A stretch of 5,913 bases of DNA from F23-B02 sp963627445 (lineage in GTDB: Bacteria; Bacillota; Clostridia; Oscillospirales; Oscillospiraceae), in contig CAVGBM010000048.1 of the NCBI GenBank assembly GCA_963627445.1, positions 1-5,913 on the forward strand, in the 5' to 3' direction. Shown here in pieces: positions 1 to 5,313 of the stretch; position 1 is the first letter of the stretch; each line of letters starts with the position of its first letter. The translations under genes were made by a program, and so were the position numbers. Under the pieces are notes generated by a model, which saw nothing but the letters and a program-made list of their open reading frames with translations, did not search any database and was not told the origin of the DNA.

Positions 1-40
1 ACCGGTCGGGCTGAGGCAAAAACGATTAGAAAAGGCGTAA
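1..40 (+). CDS. Possible 3' tail of an upstream gene (partial)
   Basis: The first bases are open in two plus-strand frames. One ends at a TAA at 38-40 (tail reading PVGLRQKRLEKA) and the other at a TGA at 49-51 (tail TGRAEAKTIRKGVKTN). A rho-independent terminator oriented for the plus strand follows immediately at 51-84, which implies that a plus-strand transcription unit ends here. Which frame is used cannot be decided from so few codons, and no function can be assigned. Confidence 0.35.
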   Translation, partial: PVGLRQKRLEKA

Positions 41-50
41 AAACGAATTG

Positions 51-84
51 AAACTCCGGCAGTGGTGGCACTGCCGGAGTTTTT
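51..84 (+). terminator. Rho-independent terminator for the upstream plus-strand unit
   Basis: A 14-bp perfect stem (AAACTCCGGCAGTG at 51-64 with its complement at 69-82), a GTGG loop and a T5 run at 80-84 form a good intrinsic terminator on the plus strand. On the minus strand the stem is followed by CAATTCGTTTTT, a weak U tract. It could still help end degV transcription, whose stop codon lies 43 bp away, but its main orientation is plus. Confidence 0.85.
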
Positions 85-126
85 GCATATGCGGGCGATT
101 ATCTATGACAAACATCAACAACAAGT

Positions 127-1008
127 TTATCTGTCCGAGCGGAAGCCGGGCTTACCGACGAAGAAGAGGGCAAGGGTGTCGGGGCCGACATGGGCGCCGG
201 TCACGGGCTCGTAGCACTCGATGATTATATCCTTGGGCGGGGCGACCTCGCGTAGGCGGGCGGCCAGATGCTCGGCATCCTCGGCGCAGTCGGCGTGCGC
301 GATGCCGACGATGTGCTCACCGGCGTTCTGGACATACTTCTCGTACACCTTCACAAGCCCTTCAATGGCTCTGCGTCTGCCGCGCTCCTTTTTGATGCAG
401 ACTATCTTGCCCTGCTCGTCGCCGATGAGCAGCGGCTTTATCTGCAACACGGAACCTGCCAGCGCCACGGCGTTTGAGAGCCTGCCGGTGCGCCTGAGAT
501 GCATGAGGTCGTCGACCATGAATATCTGGCAGACGCTGTAGCTCAGCTCATTGAGCCTGCGCTCTATCTCGTCGATATCCATACCCGCGTTTACATACTC
601 GACTGCCTTGAGCACGACGATGCCCTCGGCGAGCGAGGCGCTGAGCGTGTCGACGGCGCGCAGATCACGCTCTGGGTACTTGGCCTTGAGCTGCTCGATG
701 GCCATTTTCGCCGAAGCGAACGAGCCGCTGATGCCCGAGGACATGCCGACATACAAAATGTCGTCGCCGGCCTGCAAAGCGGGCTCCATGTACTCCTCAA
801 ATCTGTAGGGGTTGACCTGCGAGGTGTTGACGCTTGCGTGCTTTCTTATCGCGCCGTAGTAGCCTGCGCCGTCGAATTTGCGGGTGTCGGTGCACATGTA
901 CTCTTCACCGTTGACGATATACGACAGCGGGACGACGGTGATGCCGAGCGCTTCGGTCGTGTCGGTGGACAGGTTTGCGGAGGTATCGGTAAAAATGCGG
1001 TAACTCAT
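127..1008 (-). CDS. degV: DegV family fatty-acid-binding protein
   Basis: This 293-residue protein has the normal DegV/FakB length and domain. Known family members are cytosolic two-domain proteins that bind one fatty-acid molecule; FakB members present it to the FakA kinase for phosphorylation and entry into phospholipid synthesis. Visible family motifs are the N-terminal FTDTSANL (residues 6-13), NTSQVNP (61-67), the MSSGISGSF loop (89-97), VDTLSAS (119-125), DDLMHLRRTGRLS (166-178) and the C-terminal GAHVGPDTLALFF (271-283). Thr62/Ser63 and His273 fall where family members contact the lipid carboxylate. The start at 1008 is supported by AAAGGGG (1016-1022), 7 bases upstream. The gene is transcribed alone, divergent from the DUF1836 gene, from a strong promoter whose -10 is covered by a palindrome. 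No fakA is in view, so lipid binding is a family inference and the specific partner is unknown. Confidence 0.93.
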   Translation of the reverse strand: MSYRIFTDTSANLSTDTTEALGITVVPLSYIVNGEEYMCTDTRKFDGAGYYGAIRKHASVNTSQVNPYRFEEYMEPALQAGDDILYVGMSSGISGSFASAKMAIEQLKAKYPERDLRAVDTLSASLAEGIVVLKAVEYVNAGMDIDEIERRLNELSYSVCQIFMVDDLMHLRRTGRLSNAVALAGSVLQIKPLLIGDEQGKIVCIKKERGRRRAIEGLVKVYEKYVQNAGEHIVGIAHADCAEDAEHLAARLREVAPPKDIIIECYEPVTGAHVGPDTLALFFVGKPGFRSDR

Positions 1009-1032
1009 AATAATTCCCCTTTGAGCAGCTTC

Positions 1033-1055
1033 AATCTAATCTGCCAGATTAGATT
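1033..1055. promoter_or_regulatory. Palindromic operator over the degV -10 and start site
   Basis: AATCTAATCTG (1033-1043) is followed by one base and its exact reverse complement (1045-1055), an 11-bp perfect inverted repeat with a 1-bp centre. It covers the degV -10 hexamer and the predicted start site, where a bound repressor would block RNA polymerase. A further AGATTA half-site lies at 1068-1073, directly next to the degV -35. There is no T run after it, so it is not a terminator. The binding protein is unknown. Confidence 0.7.
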
Positions 1056-1079
1056 ATCACGGCGTTAAGATTATGTCAA
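1051..1079 (-). promoter_or_regulatory. degV promoter, extended -10
   Basis: Reading the minus strand, TTGACA (1079-1074) is separated by 17 bp from TAATCT (1056-1051), which is preceded by TGA to give an extended -10. Predicted transcription start is around 1044, leaving a leader of about 35 nt. The -10 overlaps the inverted repeat at 1033-1055, suggesting direct repression. Confidence 0.82.
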
Positions 1080-1101
1080 GTCTAAAAAGATAAAGTTGTC
1101 A

Positions 1102-1131
1102 TTGACTGCTGAATTATTTGTGTGCTAAAAT
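1102..1131 (+). promoter_or_regulatory. Promoter of the DUF1836 gene
   Basis: TTGACT (1102-1107), an 18-bp spacer and TAAAAT (1126-1131) preceded by TGC (extended -10). Predicted start is near 1138, giving a short leader of about 28 nt. It is back to back with the degV promoter, the two -35 boxes being 22 bp apart. Confidence 0.75.
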
Positions 1132-1153
1132 AGCGGACAGAAATGCTTAATTC

Positions 1154-1157
1154 GGAG
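1154..1157 (+). promoter_or_regulatory. Ribosome binding site that decides the DUF1836 start
   Basis: GGAG at 1154-1157 lies 8 bases before the ATG at 1166. It overlaps the in-frame GTG at 1157, which therefore has no room for its own Shine-Dalgarno. The ATG is the better start. Confidence 0.7.
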
Positions 1158-1165
1158 TGGTTTTG

Positions 1166-1771
1166 ATGACATTGGACAAGGCTCTCGTGGCTGCAAAGCT
1201 GCGCAGATGGGAGAAGTATCTGAATAACTACCGCCTGCCGATGTGGGAGGACATCCCCGACATCGGGCTTTACATGGAGCAGATAGTGACGCTGCTCAAG
1301 GGCTACCTGGACTACCTGCCGCCGGAGCTCAAGGAGGAGCAGTTTATCTCGGCTGCGACGGTGAACAACTATGTCCGCAAGAAGATCATGCCCGAGCCGA
1401 TAAAAAAGCGCTACTACCGCACGCACATTGCGTATCTGATCATGATCTGCTCGCTCAAGCACTGTCTTAGTATTCCGACCCTGCAGACGATGATACCCAT
1501 GGGGCTCACCGAGGACGAGCTGCGGGATATCTATAACTCCTACGCAAAGCAGCACAGCCGTGCGGCGGTGTATTTTACAAATCAGGTGCGCCTTGCGGCG
1601 GCCGATATCCTCGACCACGAGGAGACGACTGAGCTTTCGATGGAAAATGCCGAGGATCTCATCACTGCGGCGGCGGTGATAAGCGGCTTTTCGAGGCTTT
1701 TTGCGGAAAAGATGCTGCTTCTCGACGGAAAGACCATCGAGACCGGCGGCGACATTTCGCTGGATAGATAA
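1166..1771 (+). CDS. DUF1836 domain-containing protein
   Basis: This 201-residue soluble protein has no signal peptide or membrane segment. Counting from the ATG at 1166, the N-terminal part carries hallmarks I associate with DUF1836: a tryptophan, then the W-x-D-I-P-D-I-x-L-Y-M-E-Q-I pattern, ISAATVNNYVRKK, and PEPIKKRYYRTHIAYLI followed by a helical CSLKHCLSIPTLQTMI stretch. The TVNNYVRKK segment resembles the recognition part of a MerR-like helix-turn-helix, so a DNA-binding role is plausible, but no function is established for the family. The C-terminal half is helical and rich in acidic residues and alanine. It is divergent from degV and shares its promoter region, which could mean regulation of degV or itself; this is inference. 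An upstream in-frame GTG at 1157 would add three residues but lacks a Shine-Dalgarno. The gene is monocistronic, with a terminator 12 bp after the stop. Confidence 0.88.
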   Translation: MTLDKALVAAKLRRWEKYLNNYRLPMWEDIPDIGLYMEQIVTLLKGYLDYLPPELKEEQFISAATVNNYVRKKIMPEPIKKRYYRTHIAYLIMICSLKHCLSIPTLQTMIPMGLTEDELRDIYNSYAKQHSRAAVYFTNQVRLAAADILDHEETTELSMENAEDLITAAAVISGFSRLFAEKMLLLDGKTIETGGDISLDR

Positions 1772-1783
1772 GTATAAAACACC

Positions 1784-1821
1784 AAGCACTGTTTTGCCGA
1801 AAGGTCGAAACGGTGCTTTTT
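1784..1821 (+). terminator. Rho-independent terminator after the DUF1836 gene
   Basis: AAGCACTGTTTTG (1784-1796) pairs with CGAAACGGTGCTT (1806-1818) over 13 bp, with two G-U pairs on the RNA, around a CCGAAAGGT loop. T5 spans 1817-1821. It starts 12 bp after the stop codon. Confidence 0.8.
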
Positions 1822-1867
1822 CTGTAGATGTGACCAAAAAATCGGCGCTTTTTCGGCAAATTGACCA

Positions 1868-1896
1868 TTGGAAAAGGCAAGCGGACTTGGTATGAT
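1868..1896 (+). promoter_or_regulatory. Promoter of the BspA-like gene
   Basis: TTGGAA (1868-1873), a 17-bp spacer and TATGAT (1891-1896) preceded by TGG (extended -10). Predicted start is about 1903, giving a roughly 30-nt leader that ends in AGGAGAG at 1924-1930. Confidence 0.65.
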
Positions 1897-1923
1897 ACAA
1901 TCAGTTAAAATTTTAAAAATGAT

Positions 1924-1930
1924 AGGAGAG
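1924..1930 (+). promoter_or_regulatory. Ribosome binding site that decides the BspA-like start
   Basis: AGGAGAG lies just before the ATG at 1934. The longer in-frame reading from a TTG at 1868 would begin inside the promoter and has no Shine-Dalgarno. It would also place 22 residues before an otherwise perfect signal peptide. Confidence 0.85.
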
Positions 1931-1933
1931 ACA

Positions 1934-4480
1934 ATGAGAAAGAAAATTTTGAGCATATTTCTTGCGGCGTGTCTGATATTCAGCCTGCTGCCCGTCTCGG
2001 CGATGGCGGATGCGGCGGAAAGCGACACCTGCGGAGACAACCTCACATGGACGCTCGAAAACGGTACGCTGACCATCTCCGGCACGGGCGAGATGACGGA
2101 TTTTTCTACCTCACTAAATCCGGATGGAAGCGGAACGATGATAACCAGTGCTCCTTGGGGCGAATATTACGAAACGATAAAGAGTGTGGTCATCGAAAAC
2201 GGTGTGACGAACATAGGAGGCTATGCTTTCTACAAATGCAGCAGCGTGACGAGCATTACGATGCCTAACAGTGTAACCAGTATCGGGAAATTTGCATTCC
2301 GTGGCTGCAGCAACTTGAAAAGCGTGACGATCGGCAACGGCGTGACGGTCATCGGGGACAGAGCGTTTTACGATTGCAGAAAAATTGAGAATGTGTACTA
2401 TAACGGTGATATCAAGTCTTGGCTTGGGATAGAGTTTAAGTTTGCTAATTCAAATCCTTGCTACTATGGCAGCGATTTGTACTTTGACGGAAAACTCGCA
2501 ACCGATATCGTTATACCGGACGGAGTGACCAGTGTCGGATATTCTGCATTCTACGGCTGCAGCAGCCTGACGAGCGTGACGATTCCCGACGGCGTAACGA
2601 GCATAGGACTGTATGCGTTCAAGGATTGCGACGGCTTGACGAGTGTGACGATTGCTGACAGCGTAACCAGCATCGATGTCTCTGCGTTCTATGGCTGCAG
2701 CAGCCTGACCAGCGTGACACTAGGCAGCGGCGTGACGAGCATCGGAGGCAATGCATTCGAGGACTGCAACAAGATCAAGAATGTGTATTATAACGGCGAT
2801 ATTCAGTCTTGGCTTGGGATCAGCTTAGGTGGCTACTATTCAACTCCCTGTAACGGAAGTAATCTATATTTTAACGGTAAGCTTGTAACAGATGTCGTTA
2901 TACCAAAAAGCATAACAAGCATCGGAGGCCATGCATTCTATGGTTGCAGCAGCATAACGAGCGTGGTAATACCCGACAGTGTGACGAGTATCGGAGAGAA
3001 CGCATTCCACGATTGCACCGGCCTGACGAGCGTGACAATACCCGACAGTGTAACGAGCATCGGAGAATATGCATTCTACAACTGCAGCAGTCTGACAAGT
3101 GTAGCGATACCCGGCAGCGTAGCGAGCATCGAAAAATATGCGTTCTACGACTGCGAAAGCTTAACGAATGTGACAATAGGCAACGGTGTGACAAGCATCG
3201 GAGATTATGCGTTCCGCTACTGCAGTAGCCTGACGAGCATGACGATACCAGACAGCGTAACAAGCATCGGAACTGAAGCGTTCTACTGGTGCAGCAGCCT
3301 TAGAGATGTTGCGTTTAGTGGAACGAAAAAAGCTTGGTCTCTGATCGAGTGTAATTTATCTTCTGTATCTTCCTCTGTGCGGATGCACTATAACTGCGCC
3401 ACACTTGACGGTCACTATGTCCTCGCAGAAAAGGTAGAGCCTACCTGCGCAACGAAAGGCTATGCCAAATATAGCTGCGCCTGCGGATATGAGTACACGG
3501 AAACGCTCACACTTGAGCACAATTATATCGACACCGTCATACAGCCGAGCTGTACTTCCGACGGCTACACGCTGTACAAGTGCCAATATTGTGGTAATAG
3601 CTACAAGGACAACTATACCAGCGAGCTCGGCCACAGCTACAAAAACGGCAAGTGCACACGCTGCGGCGAAAAGGATCCGAACTACGTTGCAGCGCCTGTG
3701 ATCAAGATCACGACATCGGCGGGCAAGCCGAAGATCAGCTGGAGCAAGGTCGACGGTGCAGTGAAGTATCAGGTTTACCGCTCGACCAACGGTAAGACCT
3801 ACAAGCCCTACACTACCGTGACTTCCGCAAGCTACACCGACAAAAACGCCAAGATCGGCACGACATACTACTACAAGGTCAAGGCTGTCAACTCTAACGG
3901 TGCTGAATCCGCGTTCAGCAATGACAAGAACATCAAGTGCGTACCCGCAGCGCCGACTGTGACGATCAGTAGGTCGGGCGGTAAAGCGAAACTGAGCTGG
4001 AAAAAGGTCACGGGTGCAACGAAGTATTGGATATATCGCAGCACCGACGGAAAGAATTACGGCAAACCTATTGCGACGACGAAGCTTAGCTACACCGACA
4101 GCAAGACCAAGTCCGGCACGAAGTATTATTACAAGGTCAGGGCAATTGCGGTCGTGAACAACACGAACATTGGCTCGAACTACAGCACAGCAAAGAGCTT
4201 CATGACCACGATGGCAAAGCCGACAGTGAAGATAACGACTGCAAATGGCAAGCCGAAGCTCAGCTGGAGCAAGGTCACGGGCGCGGATAGATATTACATC
4301 TACCGCAGCACTGATGGCAAGAGCTATACCAAGTATGCTACGACGACGAAGCTGACCTACACCAACACCGGCGCGAAGAAAAACACCAAGTATTATTACA
4401 AGGTAAGGGCAATCTGCTCCGCAAACACCGCCGCAAACTCCACCGACAGCGCAGTTGTCAGCATCAAAGCAACGAAATAA
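1934..4480 (+). CDS. Secreted BspA-like leucine-rich-repeat protein with Fn3-like domains
   Basis: This 848-residue exported protein starts at the ATG 3 bases after AGGAGAG. Residues 1-25 form a Sec signal peptide: MRKK, a hydrophobic core, and cleavage expected after SAMA. An N-terminal WTLENGTLTISGTGEM segment (39-54) typical of BspA-type proteins is followed by 13 LRR_5/BspA repeats of exactly 23 residues with an SVTIPDSVTSIG..AF..C pattern (about 81-460). These are grouped 3, 4 and 6, split by two YYNGDI.SWLGI inserts starting near 153 and 283. Residues 486-584 are Cys-rich (C505, C515, C517; C540, C550, C553; C574, C577) and may bind metal or form disulfides. Three Fn3-like domains follow (about 588-669, 673-759, 761-848), each with W.K..GA..Y.(I/V)YRST(N/D)GK and T(T/K)YYYKV(K/R)A motifs. 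No LPXTG, SLH or membrane anchor is seen, so it is probably released or loosely attached. BspA relatives bind host or microbial surfaces; the ligand here is unknown. It has its own promoter and terminator. Confidence 0.92.
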   Translation: MRKKILSIFLAACLIFSLLPVSAMADAAESDTCGDNLTWTLENGTLTISGTGEMTDFSTSLNPDGSGTMITSAPWGEYYETIKSVVIENGVTNIGGYAFYKCSSVTSITMPNSVTSIGKFAFRGCSNLKSVTIGNGVTVIGDRAFYDCRKIENVYYNGDIKSWLGIEFKFANSNPCYYGSDLYFDGKLATDIVIPDGVTSVGYSAFYGCSSLTSVTIPDGVTSIGLYAFKDCDGLTSVTIADSVTSIDVSAFYGCSSLTSVTLGSGVTSIGGNAFEDCNKIKNVYYNGDIQSWLGISLGGYYSTPCNGSNLYFNGKLVTDVVIPKSITSIGGHAFYGCSSITSVVIPDSVTSIGENAFHDCTGLTSVTIPDSVTSIGEYAFYNCSSLTSVAIPGSVASIEKYAFYDCESLTNVTIGNGVTSIGDYAFRYCSSLTSMTIPDSVTSIGTEAFYWCSSLRDVAFSGTKKAWSLIECNLSSVSSSVRMHYNCATLDGHYVLAEKVEPTCATKGYAKYSCACGYEYTETLTLEHNYIDTVIQPSCTSDGYTLYKCQYCGNSYKDNYTSELGHSYKNGKCTRCGEKDPNYVAAPVIKITTSAGKPKISWSKVDGAVKYQVYRSTNGKTYKPYTTVTSASYTDKNAKIGTTYYYKVKAVNSNGAESAFSNDKNIKCVPAAPTVTISRSGGKAKLSWKKVTGATKYWIYRSTDGKNYGKPIATTKLSYTDSKTKSGTKYYYKVRAIAVVNNTNIGSNYSTAKSFMTTMAKPTVKITTANGKPKLSWSKVTGADRYYIYRSTDGKSYTKYATTTKLTYTNTGAKKNTKYYYKVRAICSANTAANSTDSAVVSIKATK
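2225..3319 (+). repeat. 69-bp tandem repeats encoding the BspA leucine-rich repeats
   Basis: The conserved Ala-Phe codons recur every 69 bp at 2225, 2294, 2363; then 2546, 2615, 2684, 2753; then 2933, 3002, 3071, 3140, 3209, 3278. The last block is closest at the nucleotide level, with GACGAGCGTGAC and ACCCGACAGTGT recurring nearly unchanged, which would allow copy-number change by recombination. Confidence 0.9.
2390..2820 (+). repeat. Pair of near-identical insert segments in the LRR array
   Basis: About 41 bp starting AATGTGTA and ending GGCTTGGGAT occurs at 2390-2430 and again at 2780-2820, exactly 390 bp (130 codons) apart with few changes. Each copy encodes NVYYNGDI.SWLGI and is followed by an S/G-rich loop, LYF(D/N)GKL and then a VIP repeat start. 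Confidence 0.85.
3695..4477 (+). repeat. Three tandem fibronectin-III-like domain repeats
   Basis: Three successive copies at about 3695-3940, 3950-4210 and 4214-4477 encode 82-88 residue beta-sandwich modules. Each starts V(K/T)I(T/S), continues W(S/K)KV.GA..Y.(I/V)YRST.GK and ends YYYKV(K/R)A. They probably act as spacers projecting the LRR domain. Confidence 0.85.
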
Positions 4481-4485
4481 CCACC

Positions 4486-4516
4486 AACGCCCCTGCGCAT
4501 TTTGCGCATGGGCGTT
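4486..4516. other. GC-rich hairpin just after the BspA stop
   Basis: AACGCCC (4486-4492) pairs with GGGCGTT (4510-4516), and inside it TGCGCA (4494-4499) pairs with TGCGCA (4503-4508) around TTT. There is no T run after it, so it is more likely an RNA-stabilising hairpin ahead of the terminator at 4526-4560 than a terminator itself. Confidence 0.6.
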
Positions 4517-4523
4517 CAGACAG

Positions 4524-4560
4524 AAAAAACTCGGGTATTCGATGTGAATACCCGAGTTTT
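4524..4560. terminator. Bidirectional terminator shared by the BspA gene and the minus-strand RNA
   Basis: A perfect 15-bp stem (AAAACTCGGGTATTC at 4526-4540 with its complement at 4546-4560) and a 5-nt loop. On the plus strand it ends in TTTTCC; on the minus strand it ends in six Ts (4529-4524). It is thus the stronger terminator for transcription arriving from the right, fitting the 3' end of the proposed noncoding RNA, and it also closes the BspA gene. Confidence 0.85.
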
Positions 4561-4734
4561 CCTTTGCGCAAAGTTTTGTGTTTATTGGGGGATATTTTGA
4601 GGAGTTCCGCACTGCTGACGCAGACGGTTATGGCATTGTCTGTTGTGTGAAATTAAACTGTACGCAAATGATGTTAGTTGCAAGCGTTGGAGATCAAAAA
4701 GGGGAAGGTAAAGGTTGTTAGTTAGTTTGTTTTT

Positions 4735-4815
4735 TGAACCTCAAGGAATTCGTTTGGCGGAGCGTACAAGCATCTGAAAGAGTACGTCGGCCGCTTGCGA
4801 ATCCCTTGAGTTTCA
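4735..4815 (-). other. Long hairpin arm of the candidate RNA
   Basis: CTCAAGGAATTCG (4740-4752) pairs with CGAATCCCTTGAG (4798-4810). The one plus-strand mismatch (A4747/C4803) is a U-G pair in the minus-strand RNA. After one mismatch, four further pairs extend it (4735-4738 with 4812-4815). Inside, GCGG/CCGC (4757-4760, 4791-4794) and a CGTAC/GTACG stem continue the arm to a 14-nt loop. Confidence 0.65.
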
Positions 4816-4926
4816 TCTTCTCAGACCGTTTGTCATTGAGAGAGGTGTCATGGTCTGAGCTTCGGCCTGTCGGTCGGTCATGTCAGTCCGAAGAGGTGTA
4901 TGGGGGGATCATAGAAAGGAAGTATT

Positions 4927-5203
4927 AGCTGACGGAAGTCGAGCCCCTTGCCGTCTGTCACTGTGCCTTTTCAGCGCTTTTCGCCTTTTTTGTCTTGGCG
5001 GGTTACGACACACCTTCGCCAAAGAAAGCCGAAAATCACTTGAAAATTCATCACTGACAGATGCTGCGCAGTTTTGCCGGAGCGGATTTTTGCTCAAGCA
5101 AGATAAAGTGCGCAGGGAATGCCTCCGTGTTGTCAAGGACTAAAACAAAGCATAATCGGAAATCCGCCCGTCAAAACCGACAGGGACTCAACTTCCGTCA
5201 GCT
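4927..5203 (-). other. Main domain of the candidate RNA, closed by a 22-bp helix
   Basis: The segment at 4927-4948 is complementary to 5182-5203. Read as minus-strand RNA all 22 positions pair, two as G-U. Read as plus strand, both of those positions become C-A mismatches. Two inner arms (4954-5061 and 5080-5169) branch from the enclosed loop. A helix of this length closing about 230 nt is unlikely by chance and is not terminator-like. Confidence 0.7.
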
Positions 5204-5285
5204 CGTGTCCCAAGGCCGGCTTGATGTAAAGGATCTGAGGTAGCAAATCGTTTCGGTCAATATGTAGGAGCCTTGGCATCTGTTT

Positions 5286-5305
5286 GAGTTACCCTTAGCT
5301 AACTT
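5286..5305. promoter_or_regulatory. Metal-regulator box 1
   Basis: AGTTA-CCCTTAGC-TAACT (5287-5304), an inverted repeat with 5-bp arms and 8-bp centre, matching boxes 2 and 3. It spans about +2 to +22 of the predicted minus-strand transcript, a classic roadblock or repressor position. The presumed ligand is the DtxR-type protein encoded at 5483-5842. Confidence 0.72.
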
Positions 5306-5313
5306 ATGGTCTT

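Larger units (their letters stand above)
4521..5307 (-). ncRNA. Candidate large structured noncoding RNA, about 790 nt
   Basis: This stretch has no convincing protein gene, but it has a consensus minus-strand promoter (5314-5342), a minus-strand terminator (4524-4560) and extensive foldable structure between. Helices visible (plus coordinates): 5210-5216 with 5270-5276; 4927-4948 with 5182-5203 (22 bp continuous, closing a domain of about 275 nt); within it 5080-5089 with 5160-5169, 4954-4960 with 5055-5061, 4978-4983 with 5030-5035 and 4995-5000 with 5017-5022; then hairpins 4860-4865/4888-4893 and 4820-4827/4852-4859; an arm 4735-4752/4798-4815; and 4621-4625/4638-4642. In three helices, G-U pairs of the minus-strand RNA would be A-C mismatches on the plus strand (5190/4940, 5186/4944, 4803/4747, 5168/5081), favouring minus; position 4753/4797 favours plus. 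C/U-rich unpaired segments recur. I do not recognise a known RNA class. Function and exact ends are inference. Confidence 0.62.

Noticed and set aside
1082..1900. Minus-strand open frame opposite the DUF1836 gene
   Set aside because: Shadow of a gene with recognisable family motifs; it would also run through two promoters and a terminator.
1868..1933. TTG start at 1868 for the BspA-like protein
   Set aside because: It coincides with the promoter -35, lacks a Shine-Dalgarno and would place 22 residues before the signal peptide.
3356..4612. Long minus-strand open frame opposite the BspA gene
   Set aside because: It is antisense to a clearly coding repeat protein, with low-complexity Val/Ala/Arg composition typical of a shadow frame.
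4718..4816. 32-codon minus-strand ORF (MKLKGFASGRR...), considered as a possible decayed feoA because of the iron-type regulator
   Set aside because: No real FeoA similarity beyond the first residues, weak ribosome binding site, and it lies within the long hairpin arm.
4734..4928. Plus-strand 64-codon frame after the BspA gene
   Set aside because: Starts inside the hairpin arm, has no promoter and no family match; best explained as a by-product of the RNA structure.
4909..5136. Open minus-strand frame of 75 codons
   Set aside because: Arg/Ser-rich shadow-like composition, no ribosome binding site recognised, and it covers one arm of each helix.
4880..5143. Open plus-strand reading frame of 87 codons in the gap
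   Set aside because: Composition is unusual (Cys, Arg and Ser rich), there is no family signature, and it overlaps two other open frames and the long helices. The promoter structure points to the minus strand.
5133..5279. 48-codon minus-strand ORF starting 29 nt after the predicted RNA start (MPRLLHIDRNDLL...)
   Set aside because: It is the most protein-like short ORF in the transcript, but the only Shine-Dalgarno candidate (AAGGG) is 12 bases from the ATG, its length is within chance expectation, and it runs through the 22-bp helix. Ribosome profiling or conservation with synonymous bias would revive it.
4561..5280. Known RNA classes or a mobile element (RNase P, tmRNA, group I/II intron, T-box, cobalamin riboswitch, insertion sequence)
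   Set aside because: None of the conserved core sequences I know for these (such as the group II domain V, T-box GGGTGGTACCGCG-type element or tmRNA tRNA-like end) was found, and there are no terminal inverted repeats, target duplication or transposase.
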